From contig JALERM010000186.1 in the NCBI GenBank assembly GCA_022764165.1, positions 33,243-97,242 of the forward strand: a DNA stretch of 64,000 bases, in the 5' to 3' direction. A program made the translations under genes and the position numbers. Each line of letters begins with the position of its first letter. Within the stretch, counting starts at the first letter, position 1. The DNA comes from Eubacterium sp. Its GTDB lineage: Bacteria; Bacillota; Clostridia; Lachnospirales; Lachnospiraceae. The notes beneath the pieces were generated by a model. That model did not search any database. It was given only the letters and a program-made list of their open reading frames with translations, and was not told the origin of the DNA. Shown one piece after another: positions 38,587-49,263 of this stretch.

Positions 38587-40085
38587 ATTCTGTTCATACC
38601 TCCTGTTACACTTTCCCGTATCAATTTGCCAACCGCCGTTTTGGCAAACGGTTCTTCCATAAATCGGATCTGCCGAATCTGTTTATACATGGGAGCTTTA
38701 TCATTATATTGTTCAATAGCCCGTTCAATTTCTTTCCGGACCGTCCCCTTGTTGTTTTCACCGCTTTGTATCGGATATTCCGGATAAACCGCTGCCATCA
38801 ACATATCATTTTCCACACCGACCATAACTTCACATATTTCTTTGCAGCAATATAATTTTCTTTCAATCTCCTCCGGGCTTACATTCTCACCATTGGAAAG
38901 TATAATCAGATTCTTCTTTCTTCCTGTCAAATACAGATATCCTTCCTCATCCTCACGGCACAAATCACCGGTTGCATACCACCCGTCATGAATCACCTGT
39001 GCTGTTCCTTCTTCATCTCCGTAATACCCCATCATAAGAGATTCACTACGGAGATACAATTCTCCATCCACAATCTTCACCTGCATCTGAGCAGGTGGTT
39101 TTCCAATGGTATCCGGCCGATCCGGGGTCATTTCCCACATAAATCCAATGCCTCCGGCTTCAGATGCTCCATATCCCTGCAGCACTATAATATCATGTTG
39201 TAAAAATATCTGTAAAAACTCAGGAAGGAACGCAGCACCGCCGCAGTGCAGCATGCGCAGGTTCCACCCCAGACGTTCTCCATGAATTCCCCCTTTTTTC
39301 AGTTTTCGGGCAAGAACCGGAAGCATGGATGGAACCACCGGCACATAATCCGGTTTCATATCTTTCAGATATCGATAAAAATACTTAAGATTGCCCGCCA
39401 GGCAAATCTCCGCCCCCAGATATATAGCATTCAAAATCATAACAAACCCTGATATATGATGAAAAGGCAATACAGCAAGAAGCGAATGAAAGGATTTGTC
39501 ATTCACATCGCTGCACACACTGGCTACAAGTGCGCGAGAAGACATCATGACTGCTTTGCTCCTATTAGTAGTTCCAGAGGTAAAAAATATGCAGGCCAGA
39601 TCTTCAGGGCTCTGCATTACTCGCATATCTGTTTTCTCGTATTTTTCATTTTCTGAAAAAATTTCCTGCATGGACACAGTAGTCACATATTCCGGAAGGA
39701 TGGCCGAAAAAACCACATCTTTCGTCGAAACATCGTACAGAATCGCATCAATATTTACTCTTTCGGCCAGTTCTTCTACCGTCTCTGCATCAGACTGCCA
39801 GTTCAGGAGAACCGCAACTGAACCCGACCAGAAGATTGCACAGAAATTAACCAGCCACTCATAGCTGTTTTGTCCCATAATACCGATGTGTTTCCCACAC
39901 AACTTTCTGTTTTTCAGAGCACAGGCATGTTTCCTCACCGCACAGAAGAATTCTTCCGTTGAAACATCTATCAGCTGCCCGTCCACGATATAGCGAAACA
40001 GACGTCTTCCCGCCATTTGACTTTCCAGCATTTCCAGAACCTGGCGCATATTATTCAAATCACACATCTCCTTTTCCTTCTCCAC
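38583..40085 (-). CDS. AMP-forming acyl/aminoacyl-ACP ligase
   Basis: FFTSGTTNRSKAVMMSS; GYGASEAGGIGFMWEM; YATGDLCREDEEGYLYLTGRKKNLIILSNGENVSPEEIE. Confidence 0.92.
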   Translation of the reverse strand: MEKEKEMCDLNNMRQVLEMLESQMAGRRLFRYIVDGQLIDVSTEEFFCAVRKHACALKNRKLCGKHIGIMGQNSYEWLVNFCAIFWSGSVAVLLNWQSDAETVEELAERVNIDAILYDVSTKDVVFSAILPEYVTTVSMQEIFSENEKYEKTDMRVMQSPEDLACIFFTSGTTNRSKAVMMSSRALVASVCSDVNDKSFHSLLAVLPFHHISGFVMILNAIYLGAEICLAGNLKYFYRYLKDMKPDYVPVVPSMLPVLARKLKKGGIHGERLGWNLRMLHCGGAAFLPEFLQIFLQHDIIVLQGYGASEAGGIGFMWEMTPDRPDTIGKPPAQMQVKIVDGELYLRSESLMMGYYGDEEGTAQVIHDGWYATGDLCREDEEGYLYLTGRKKNLIILSNGENVSPEEIERKLYCCKEICEVMVGVENDMLMAAVYPEYPIQSGENNKGTVRKEIERAIEQYNDKAPMYKQIRQIRFMEEPFAKTAVGKLIRESVTGGMNRI

Positions 40086-41122
40086 TTTCTATAAATTCCC
40101 GACACAATCCAATAAAGCACGTACATTACCGCACAGCGCCCGAAAAAACAGAGCACCACAGCAAGCCATGGATTTTTCGGAAACATCCTATTCAGACGAT
40201 ACCAGGGAAAAATAATCTTCTCATAGGCATGAAGACATACGATCCAAATTGAATAAAAGCCCGCCTCTTCCAGCAGCCTGACAATTTTTCCATTCCAGTC
40301 ACGCTGCATCACATGGGCATAAAACCGCAGCAGCAAAAATCCGGTACAAAATGTAGCTGCCACATCTATAAATCCCAGACGCCATACACAGGCTACAATG
40401 TTTACTTCCCCAAATGCAGCTGAAAAAAGAGCCAATGCTATGATAATAATCCACCAGCCCACAGGAAGCTTCTCACTCAGTAAGTGTTTCTTTCTGATCC
40501 ACTCTCCCGCTGCCAGATATCCTGCTGCCAACAATGCCATCGGAAAACACAAGGGCCATACCACTGTAATTCTTGTCAGAAAATACCCCGCAATCACACA
40601 CCCTGCTGTCAAACACCTCTGGAGCCGCACCGACTTTATCCATGTAAGGGCATTATAAATATTCCATCCGCCAAACAAAGCCAGTATAAACCATAAAATA
40701 CTGACTGATTCCACGGGAATCCCCATAAAACGCCCTCCGCCTTCTGCATTTAGCCCCAGAAGATAAGTCAAAATCAATTCCCCGCCATTTTTCAAAAAAG
40801 AACGTTTTTTCATAATTGCCAGAAGAACCTTCGTCAGAAGAACCGCTGCCGCCACCATCTCATAAGGTTTCAACAGGATTTTTTTCTGTATTTTAAAACA
40901 CTTTTTCGGAGTCCGTTTATAAAATCCAAACCCACTGATCATGAAAAATGCGGCAATAATGCCGCCTCCCAGAACCGTTCCGGCTCCTTGAAACGGGTAA
41001 CTGCTGTTTATTTTCGGCAAAACCGGGTTCATCGAATGTCCCAATACAATCAGTATCATTCCCAAACCACGAGCCAGATTATAATATCCCAGACTTTCAC
41101 TATTATCCGATTGTTTCTCCAC
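40055..41122 (-). CDS. Acyltransferase family 3-like membrane protein
   Basis: YNLARGLGMILIVLGHSMNP N-terminal motif; about 10 TM. Confidence 0.85.
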   Translation of the reverse strand: MEKQSDNSESLGYYNLARGLGMILIVLGHSMNPVLPKINSSYPFQGAGTVLGGGIIAAFFMISGFGFYKRTPKKCFKIQKKILLKPYEMVAAAVLLTKVLLAIMKKRSFLKNGGELILTYLLGLNAEGGGRFMGIPVESVSILWFILALFGGWNIYNALTWIKSVRLQRCLTAGCVIAGYFLTRITVVWPLCFPMALLAAGYLAAGEWIRKKHLLSEKLPVGWWIIIIALALFSAAFGEVNIVACVWRLGFIDVAATFCTGFLLLRFYAHVMQRDWNGKIVRLLEEAGFYSIWIVCLHAYEKIIFPWYRLNRMFPKNPWLAVVLCFFGRCAVMYVLYWIVSGIYRKWRRKRRCVI

Positions 41123-41144
41123 TTTTTTACTCCTTTTATCCCTG

Positions 41145-42497
41145 TCAGGACATGATTTGATAAAGCTGCAATGACAAAAATGCTATAAGAACAACGCTCG
41201 CAGCTATCATAAGCAATGCCTTCTCCGGAAATAATCGTTCATTTACCTGATGCTTTCTGCAGGCTTTTTTCATCTGCAAATAATGCAGCAGCGTCAAAAG
41301 CATATAACACACAAGGGTTGTCCAACCTGCTGCAACATATCCATAAACAGGAATAAAAATCACATTCAGCAGCAGATTAGCAGCAGAACAGATGATGGAA
41401 ACCAACGGAATACCCTTTGTTTCATTATAATACATTTCAACATTGGCAAACATCATATAAAGAAATATAAAAAAAACGCTGGACGCCACCGGGGGAATAA
41501 CCCAAATCGCCTGGCTGTAATCACTGGTTGCCATAATTCTGACTAAAATAGGAGCAAACAGACTCATTGCCAGAGTTGCCCCTGCGACAATCAGGCATAA
41601 TACCCCGGAAGTACGACGCACTTCCGACAGATGACCGGCTTTCAGTCTTTTATACATCCAGGGATTGAACGAACCATTCACTGCAGATACCAGCAAAAGG
41701 ATGATGGTAGCGGCGGAATATGCTACACTGTAAATTGCTGTCTTCCCACTTCCTTCATAATAATTAATCATGATTCGATCCGACTGATTCAAAATCGACT
41801 GTGAAATATAATAAAAAACTAATGGCAGATTGAAACGCAAAGCAAAATTCCAGTATTCTTTTTTGCAAAATAGTTTTCCTTTTTTAAAAAGAAAAATCAA
41901 CACAATCAGTCCAAAAAAACTCTGGACTGCGACAGATGCAATAATTCTGGCTTCAGCCCTGTAACTGGTATTCAGCACCGCCAATACCGCAATCACCGGA
42001 TTTAATATTGTGCTGATCAAAGTAATCACTGCCGGCAAACGATAATGAAAATCAAAGCGCTCCCGATTGGTCCACAACATCAATGGTGAATTAAAAAACA
42101 ACTGGACAAACATCAGCCCCATAATCAGACTGCTCAAACCGGTAATCCGGTTAATCTGTCGATGAAACAACAGATACACAATACCCACACTCAGGGTCAT
42201 CACCATGATCAGCCCTGCCGCTGAAGAGGTATACCCATCCTTATCTTCTTCATGGCGGATCAGCCCATTATTCAATCCTTCATACGGAATCTTCAGTGAC
42301 GTAATCAAAAGAAAGATTTCAAACCAGGCAAAATAAACATTACACACACCGTATTCTTCTGTAGTCAGAAGCCGTGTGAATATGGGCACGGTAATAAATG
42401 CTGTTCCCCTCTGTAAAAAGTTACAAATTGTAAACCAGATGGATGTTCGTACCGCCGGCGACATCTGCCGGTATTTTTTTATCAAATTTATTTTCAC
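41145..42497 (-). CDS. Polysaccharide flippase
   Basis: SIWFTICNFLQRGTAFITVPIFTRLLTTEEYGVCNVYFAWFEI; about 12 TM. Confidence 0.9.
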   Translation of the reverse strand: MKINLIKKYRQMSPAVRTSIWFTICNFLQRGTAFITVPIFTRLLTTEEYGVCNVYFAWFEIFLLITSLKIPYEGLNNGLIRHEEDKDGYTSSAAGLIMVMTLSVGIVYLLFHRQINRITGLSSLIMGLMFVQLFFNSPLMLWTNRERFDFHYRLPAVITLISTILNPVIAVLAVLNTSYRAEARIIASVAVQSFFGLIVLIFLFKKGKLFCKKEYWNFALRFNLPLVFYYISQSILNQSDRIMINYYEGSGKTAIYSVAYSAATIILLLVSAVNGSFNPWMYKRLKAGHLSEVRRTSGVLCLIVAGATLAMSLFAPILVRIMATSDYSQAIWVIPPVASSVFFIFLYMMFANVEMYYNETKGIPLVSIICSAANLLLNVIFIPVYGYVAAGWTTLVCYMLLTLLHYLQMKKACRKHQVNERLFPEKALLMIAASVVLIAFLSLQLYQIMS

Positions 42498-43777
42498 TGC
42501 CTTGTCTCCTGTTTTCTGTTTTCTCTCTTCACCTTCTGTTCAGCAAACAGGAAACCAATCAGGAAAGCTAATGACACCGACACAGGGCTGGCAAATGCCG
42601 ACTCACTGGTACTGGATAACAAAAGATATAATAACGGAATAAGGGCCGCAGCAAAGGCACTTTTATCACTCCTCAACGTCCACACTTTTTGTACAAATAG
42701 TATCAATACTCCGATAAGCGCAGCAAATCCCACAAATCCGCACTGCCCCATGATCATAGGCCAGTATGTATCAGATACAAATTTATGATATTCAGGCGAA
42801 AGTCCCCACACTCCCTCCATCTGATACATGCTATAGACCGGGGAATACGGTTCCGCAGAAAAAGCAGATCCAAAAGTCCCCCATCCCGTTCCGAAAGGGA
42901 AGTGATCTATCGCCAAAAATGGGGCAGCAATGGTAAGTACCGCCCGGGCAGATTCCACTCCCATGGTATAATAATAGCTGATCAGCTGATATAAGCCTCC
43001 TGCAACAGCCAGGCCAACCACACATACGGCAAATATTTTAACTTTTTTACTAATCTTCTGTTTCTGCCGAAATACCAGAAGATATACCATCAGAATACAG
43101 GCTGCTGCCCCCATGGCCTTTGCCCTTCTTGTGCTAAGCATTACAAAAGCCAACATCACCAGCGGTGGTATAATCTCTTTTTTCTTTTCTTCATAAAACC
43201 ATAAATACCAGGCACTCAGGAATACACCCTGCCCCACCAGATATGTATAGGCGGAATAGAACAATTTAACCGCACGCATACCACCTCTGGTCTCTGTTGA
43301 GAAGATTCCAAACCCCAGATCCAGCAGACACAGAGCAAACAAGATTGCTGTAATCACATTCAGCAGCAGCCATAAATTCTTTCTAATTTTCTTAAAATCC
43401 AGACTACTATCTGCGAATATCAAAAAGGTACCGCCAACTGCCAGGAAAAACTTCAGATTCACATAAGAATCTTTGGCTGCACTGATAAAGTTCTGATACT
43501 GATACATAAAGTTTCCTCCCCAGCCCCAGCACCAGAATATCAGCAAAAGAGCAAGAAAAATAATCCTTTTTCTCGTCCATACAATTTTATTCTTCTTTTT
43601 GAAAACCCAAAAAGCCAGAGCGGGAAAGAACAATACAGCAAACACCTCATCCAGATACTGAAAGGGTTCAAACCACTGCTGCAGCCGATTCTGTATTACA
43701 AAAAGAATGATACAGGACAAAAATAGGTACGTTTTTCCCGAAGTAACTGTTTTTATCATATTCCATGCCCTCTTCAC
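42494..43777 (-). CDS. O-antigen ligase/polymerase-like membrane protein
   Basis: Multi-TM; FPFGTGWGTFGSAFSAEPYSPVY ... GFVGFAALIGVLILF. Confidence 0.72.
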   Translation of the reverse strand: MKRAWNMIKTVTSGKTYLFLSCIILFVIQNRLQQWFEPFQYLDEVFAVLFFPALAFWVFKKKNKIVWTRKRIIFLALLLIFWCWGWGGNFMYQYQNFISAAKDSYVNLKFFLAVGGTFLIFADSSLDFKKIRKNLWLLLNVITAILFALCLLDLGFGIFSTETRGGMRAVKLFYSAYTYLVGQGVFLSAWYLWFYEEKKKEIIPPLVMLAFVMLSTRRAKAMGAAACILMVYLLVFRQKQKISKKVKIFAVCVVGLAVAGGLYQLISYYYTMGVESARAVLTIAAPFLAIDHFPFGTGWGTFGSAFSAEPYSPVYSMYQMEGVWGLSPEYHKFVSDTYWPMIMGQCGFVGFAALIGVLILFVQKVWTLRSDKSAFAAALIPLLYLLLSSTSESAFASPVSVSLAFLIGFLFAEQKVKRENRKQETRQ

Positions 43778-44799
43778 ATATAATCCGTCTGTTCAAACTC
43801 TGATAAATCCGGCAGAATGTGAGTAAAACTTTCTTTCAGCATTTTCTTCATATCTTCAAACGCTATATCTGCCTTACTGTCATTCAAGCAGATCACCGGA
43901 TACGTCTGTCGTTCTATACTTCTGCAAATCTTCTTAATATCATCTTCCCACAATTCGTAATGGTGCCCCCATCCTGTACGTCGTACAGCAAAATTTCCTT
44001 CACAAATCTGCCAGCACTTCATCAGCCAATGCGTATAGTCCTGTTTGGAACGAAACTTGTTAGTTCCACAGTTTTCCAACAGTTCCCCTTCCTTTTCCCA
44101 TACCTTTGTAAAAGTACTTTTCAGATAGGATGAAGGAAGATGGCTGTCCCTGAAACAGGAAAAATACTGAAAAGGTGCCAGCAGAAAATTTCTTAAAAGA
44201 TCCCCTCCATACTGTACCGTAAAGAATTTAGCAAAATTTTTTTTAAGTACTTCCTTCTTACTAAAATGTCGGTTCAATAACGAAAAATTATTTATTTGCA
44301 TGTGGGGCAAACAGTCTTCCGGTCCGGGAGCTGTCGCAATATCCATCAAAGCCGACTCCCGCGGAACACCATCTTTAAAAAAATCAGATGGTGTTACAGG
44401 AGCAGTCAAAAACATGTCATCATTAAAAAGTACGAACTGCTCACTCAGGTCCGGAATCTTATGGAGCCACAATTCAATCACATTGGAATTAAATGTAGGA
44501 AGGTATTTTTCCGGTATATAATCCCGATGATTCACCAGTCTGAGTTTGGGATGCTCCACATTCATCCAGAACGGAATCTGTCCATTGGTCACAAAAAATA
44601 TACGATTCACCCAGGGGGCAAATTGTTCAGTTCCTCGAAACCAGAACCTCATCAAATCCCAATCCCGATAACGATTATCACTGGATCCATTATTTTGACT
44701 CTGCGGGCAGTACAAGCTCCTTTCTTTCTGCCATTCCGGATCACTCCCATCTACCCATAGAACTACAAAATCTATCTTGTCATTCATTGTTCCATACAC
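43774..44799 (-). CDS. Stealth family sugar-phosphate transferase (second copy)
   Basis: IDFVVLWVDGSDPEWQKERSLYCP; FWFRGTEQFAPWVNRIFFVTNGQIPFWMN; LSEQFVLFNDDMFL. Confidence 0.92.
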   Translation of the reverse strand: MYGTMNDKIDFVVLWVDGSDPEWQKERSLYCPQSQNNGSSDNRYRDWDLMRFWFRGTEQFAPWVNRIFFVTNGQIPFWMNVEHPKLRLVNHRDYIPEKYLPTFNSNVIELWLHKIPDLSEQFVLFNDDMFLTAPVTPSDFFKDGVPRESALMDIATAPGPEDCLPHMQINNFSLLNRHFSKKEVLKKNFAKFFTVQYGGDLLRNFLLAPFQYFSCFRDSHLPSSYLKSTFTKVWEKEGELLENCGTNKFRSKQDYTHWLMKCWQICEGNFAVRRTGWGHHYELWEDDIKKICRSIERQTYPVICLNDSKADIAFEDMKKMLKESFTHILPDLSEFEQTDYM

Positions 44800-44805
44800 C
44801 TATAT

Positions 44806-46008
44806 TTATTCTCCACGATATAAAGGAAGAATTTTTCTTCCGTATTCCTCCAATGTATCAAATGTTTCCTTACGACAGGCGGAACGGAACATTTCCGGTT
44901 CGCTGCTATTCCAGATTGTCTGAATCATCTCCTGCAATCTTTCTCTGTCTCCGCCGGGAAATAACCAGCCCGTTCTTCCATCTTTGATTAATTCCGGAAT
45001 TCCACCCCGATCGGAACCCAACACAGGGATTCCGCACATGATACTTTCAATGACGGAAAACGGGCAATTCTCATGGCACTCCGAAGGACATACGGAAAAC
45101 CTTGCTCCGCCAATCAGTTTTGTCAAATCATCTCCGGTAAGAAAACCGACATTTTTTACATTTGAAATTCCCTCCACCAGATCCGACAGAGAACCTTTTC
45201 CTGCAAAAACAAAGGGAATCTGCGGCAGCTTCCGACAAACATCCAGCAACATACGAATACCCTTTTCATCCGAATAGCGGCCAAAATATAACACATATTC
45301 ACCTTTTTTCACCGATTTTACTTTCAAAGGCTCCATAAAATTACGAAGCATTACCGTTCTGCCTGACAGAACAGAATTCGTATCCAGTTTTTCTTTCATA
45401 AAAAAGGAAGGACATATAATCACATCCATCATACTGTAAATATTTCTTTTTTTCCAGTATACTCCCTCTGCTGCACCCACACAACTCCTAAAAAAAGAAT
45501 TATGAATACATCGTCCCGAAACACAATTCCAGTAACTTCCATGCAAACATTTCTCACATACATATCTCTGACTGGGGCTGTACATATAATGATTCGGACA
45601 GACCATCTGTGAATCATGCGCTGTATAAACCACCCGTATTTTCTTTCCGCATTGTCTCCGGTACTCCTTTACCGCAGTTAATATTGAAGGCGTAAGCTGA
45701 TAATTAAAATTATTGATATGCATCACATCCGGCTGAAACACATTTAAAATATATCTGATTTTCCGTTTTGCTTCTGCAGAATAAATAAGTTTAAAGGGAT
45801 TGGTCAAATTGGCTCCAATCCCTTTTTTATGAAAGTCCTTCGAATCACAGTAAAGTTCCCATCGATTTCCCACTATATTTTTCGGATGGTACATACCAAA
45901 ATATTCTACTTCGTGTCCATGCTTTTTCCAATATTCACCAAGTTTAAATACATATGTTTCTGCACCTCCTGCCGGATACAGAAATTTATTGACCATTAAT
46001 ATTTTCAA
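44806..46008 (-). CDS. Glycosyltransferase family 4
   Basis: MKILMVNKFLYPAGGAETYVFKLGEYWKKHGHEVEYFG; YVLYFGRYSDEKGI; PSECHENCPFSVIESIMCGIPVLGSDRGGIPELI. Confidence 0.94.
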   Translation of the reverse strand: MKILMVNKFLYPAGGAETYVFKLGEYWKKHGHEVEYFGMYHPKNIVGNRWELYCDSKDFHKKGIGANLTNPFKLIYSAEAKRKIRYILNVFQPDVMHINNFNYQLTPSILTAVKEYRRQCGKKIRVVYTAHDSQMVCPNHYMYSPSQRYVCEKCLHGSYWNCVSGRCIHNSFFRSCVGAAEGVYWKKRNIYSMMDVIICPSFFMKEKLDTNSVLSGRTVMLRNFMEPLKVKSVKKGEYVLYFGRYSDEKGIRMLLDVCRKLPQIPFVFAGKGSLSDLVEGISNVKNVGFLTGDDLTKLIGGARFSVCPSECHENCPFSVIESIMCGIPVLGSDRGGIPELIKDGRTGWLFPGGDRERLQEMIQTIWNSSEPEMFRSACRKETFDTLEEYGRKILPLYRGE

Positions 46009-46032
46009 AACAGACTCCTCATCACGCTTTAA

Positions 46033-47151
46033 TCACTCGGAGTATAACATCAGCGTCTTCCTGACAGTCTCATCCCAATTATAATTTTCACACACATAAT
46101 CACTCACCTGACTGCGGCTGCGTTCAATCAGTTCCGGCTCTCTGCAAAGTCTCTGCAATACATTACGCAGATCTTTCCTGTCACCCTTCCTAAAAAAGAA
46201 CCCATACTGACCAAGAACCTCTGTGCACTCCGGTATATCAGAACAAAGACAGCAGTTTCCATAACTCATAGCCTCCAACAGACTGATTGGCATACCTTCC
46301 ACATCAGACGGCAGACAGTACAGATAACTATTAGAGTATAACTCATCCAACAGTTCTCCCTCTACAAATCCGGTAAAAAGAATCCTGGAGTCCCGTTCTG
46401 CCATTGTCTGAATTCTCTGGTAAAAAGCATCTGCGTCAGACGGCTCTCCTGCAATTACCAGCTTCTTCTCCGTTTTTATCTCTGCAAATGCTCTGATCAG
46501 ATTTTCCAGCCCTTTTTCAGGTACAATGCGCCCCAGATATAAAATATAACTGTCCTTTTTGAGATTCCACAACTGAATAATTCTCTCCGCTGCCCGATTC
46601 ACTGGTTTCTCAATGCCATTGGGTATCAACGTTGTATTTCTGTCATATACTTTACGAAAATATTCCTGCATCGCTCTGCTCAGCACAATAATCTCATCTG
46701 CACATGTCGCAGCTATCTTTTCTCCCCATTTCAAATACCAGGAAGCAAATCTTCCCCACTTGCTTCTCTGCCAGTCAAGGCCATGAATCGTAACCACGGT
46801 ACGAATCCCCAGTGCATGGGTTAAAAATGCCATAAAAGCCGGACCTTCACCATGAAAATGGACGCAATCATACCGTCTGCCTGCCGCACACAAGGTTCCC
46901 AGCAAAGAGCCCAGCATCGTGGCTACTCCTTTGACATTAACAACCGGTATCTCATGAATATGAACTCCCAGATAATCCCACCGAAGCGGCTTCTTTTCTT
47001 CTCTTTTTTCTCCCTTACAGCATCTGCGGCAGTTATACAATGTCACTTCATGTCCCCTTGCTGCCATTCTCACAGACAATGCCTCAACTGCAACTTCAAT
47101 TCCTCCTTTTCGGGACGGAACCTGCTTCTGCCCAATCATTGCAATCTTCAA
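46033..47151 (-). CDS. Glycosyltransferase family 4
   Basis: MKIAMIGQKQVPSRKGGIEVAVEALSVRMAARGHEVTLY; ILYLGRIVPEKGLENLI; LPSDVEGMPISLLEAMSYG. Confidence 0.94.
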   Translation of the reverse strand: MKIAMIGQKQVPSRKGGIEVAVEALSVRMAARGHEVTLYNCRRCCKGEKREEKKPLRWDYLGVHIHEIPVVNVKGVATMLGSLLGTLCAAGRRYDCVHFHGEGPAFMAFLTHALGIRTVVTIHGLDWQRSKWGRFASWYLKWGEKIAATCADEIIVLSRAMQEYFRKVYDRNTTLIPNGIEKPVNRAAERIIQLWNLKKDSYILYLGRIVPEKGLENLIRAFAEIKTEKKLVIAGEPSDADAFYQRIQTMAERDSRILFTGFVEGELLDELYSNSYLYCLPSDVEGMPISLLEAMSYGNCCLCSDIPECTEVLGQYGFFFRKGDRKDLRNVLQRLCREPELIERSRSQVSDYVCENYNWDETVRKTLMLYSE

Positions 47152-47329
47152 ACCAGAACTACCTCTCTACAATAATTTCGCGTAATAAACAGTGTACGTG
47201 ATTCTGTCTGTTTTGTCAATCTGACAATGCCATTGTTCCAGTCTCATCGCATCGCAGAAGTAAAGAGACGGATTGCACAAACTTCATGCCATCCGCCTTA
47301 TCTTTTATGTAAAAATCATATGTAATATA

Positions 47330-49108
47330 TCAAACTGCCACCGCACGTTTTACTGTTCTGCGGTTCTTTCTCCATGTATTTCTTGCCGAAAGAATCTCTT
47401 GTGTCAGACCAATGCGGTTTGTCTTAAAATGGAAGAACGGACGTTCTGAAAGCTCCACAATCTCTACCGGCTGCATATAATCATCCAGACAGCCACGAAC
47501 TTCATCTTCAATATCATCCACTGTATACCCATCTTTCAGAATTACAAACAAATACGGGAGGAAACACCCCCTATGCTCATCATCCGGAACCACAACAAAG
47601 AACTCATCATTGATTCCCTCAATCTCGGCGTCTGCCAGACGGTTTTCCATAGGCAGTGTAGCCAGATCACCTCCACCATGACGGGGAGATTTTCCACGTG
47701 TCTGTACATAGAGCACACCGTCTTCGTCCATGTAACCCAAATCACCGGTATGCAGCCATACCATACCGTCCTCATGGGTCTGCAGAGCTTCTGCCGTTGC
47801 TTCCGGAGTATCATATCCCAACATAAGTCCAGGACCGCTGACGCAAATTTCACCCATCTGATGATAAGTAAGTTCTTCCTGTGTGCCCGGTTTAAAAACG
47901 CTTATCACGTTACAAAGGGTTGGGATTCCAACATTACCATTTCCCATCGGATGCGGAGACAGCGGAAGGGTCATATTGGAGCCTGCCTCACTGCTTCCAT
48001 ATCCAGTAGTAAACCGTGCATTACAGTTATGAGCTTTCAGAAACTCCTGTGCATTTTCCAACTGCTTGTTATTATATGCCTCACATCCAACTCCAGCTGC
48101 CAAAAGGTATGACATGTCGTAATCATCAGCAATCCGTCCATTGTGCATGATATTTTCAACAAACCATGGAATCATTACAAAGGAATTCGGACGATAACGC
48201 ATCATTTCCAGGTCGATATCCATCGGATCACAGAACGGACTCAGAATCAGCAGTTTATTTGAAGCCAGAGGCATCAGAATTCCAGATACAGTAACAGCAA
48301 TCAATGCAGGCGGAAGACATGCTATCATCCAGGAAGGGCGAAAATCATCTGTCCCTGCATAGAAATTCATCTGATGAACCACGCCAATCATCGTATGTGC
48401 AGAATGAATTACCTGTTTGGAAGGGCCTGTGGAACCACTGGTATAAGCACGGAACAGCGGACGATCCACATTTGTCTGCGCTTCTGCTTCTCCATCAAAC
48501 TTTTCTCCCTGTGCCAGGAATTCATCCCATCCCAACACTGCCGAACCACCGGCTTTTACTTCCGGGTAACGGCTGTCCAGTGTATTCTGAATATAATCAG
48601 GCATATCCTCACGATTGCAGGAATAGCAGGGATCCAGAAGCACTACTTTTTTTACAGAACTATCAGACAGGTATTTTTCCAGTTCGTTCTGTGCCAAATA
48701 GTCATGGGCAATGATCACTTCAGCACCGGATTTTCTGACAGCTTCCACATTCTCTTCCAATGTATTATCACGGCACAGTAAAGAGGCACCGATTTTCTCA
48801 GCAGCAAGAAGGACATACACCAGTTCCGGAACTGCCTGCAGGAATACTGGAATCTGATCTCCTTCACCAAATCCCAGAGCTTTCAATGCACGGGCAATAA
48901 TTTCTGTCTTTTCAAATACAGTGCTCCATTTGATATCATTGCCATAATAATGCATAGCAATTACATTTTCACCCGGACAGTTCATTTTCAGATACTCCAT
49001 TAACGTACATGCAGGAATCTGCAGGTTTCTCAGTACTTCCGGGTAATATTTCATCCATGGGCGATCGATACTCGGTCTGCCCGTCATATTATTCATGTTC
49101 ATAACCAT
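47330..49108 (-). CDS. AMP-binding acyl-CoA synthetase-like protein
   Basis: FRAYTSGSTGPSKQVIHSAHTM; FTTGYGSSEAGSNMTLP; WLHTGDLGYMDEDGVLYVQTRGKSPRHGG. Confidence 0.9.
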   Translation of the reverse strand: MVMNMNNMTGRPSIDRPWMKYYPEVLRNLQIPACTLMEYLKMNCPGENVIAMHYYGNDIKWSTVFEKTEIIARALKALGFGEGDQIPVFLQAVPELVYVLLAAEKIGASLLCRDNTLEENVEAVRKSGAEVIIAHDYLAQNELEKYLSDSSVKKVVLLDPCYSCNREDMPDYIQNTLDSRYPEVKAGGSAVLGWDEFLAQGEKFDGEAEAQTNVDRPLFRAYTSGSTGPSKQVIHSAHTMIGVVHQMNFYAGTDDFRPSWMIACLPPALIAVTVSGILMPLASNKLLILSPFCDPMDIDLEMMRYRPNSFVMIPWFVENIMHNGRIADDYDMSYLLAAGVGCEAYNNKQLENAQEFLKAHNCNARFTTGYGSSEAGSNMTLPLSPHPMGNGNVGIPTLCNVISVFKPGTQEELTYHQMGEICVSGPGLMLGYDTPEATAEALQTHEDGMVWLHTGDLGYMDEDGVLYVQTRGKSPRHGGGDLATLPMENRLADAEIEGINDEFFVVVPDDEHRGCFLPYLFVILKDGYTVDDIEDEVRGCLDDYMQPVEIVELSERPFFHFKTNRIGLTQEILSARNTWRKNRRTVKRAVAV

Positions 49109-49263
49109 TATACTCCTTTTATCGCATCAGGTAATTTTTTCCATCCATCGGATTGGCTAAGTGTAGCACAGACCAAAATGGAATACACGGGAGTAAAATG
49201 GTCAAAAAATGACTGAATATGATTCACAAAGAATCATTATTGAAAAATTGTCAGTAAAACGCA

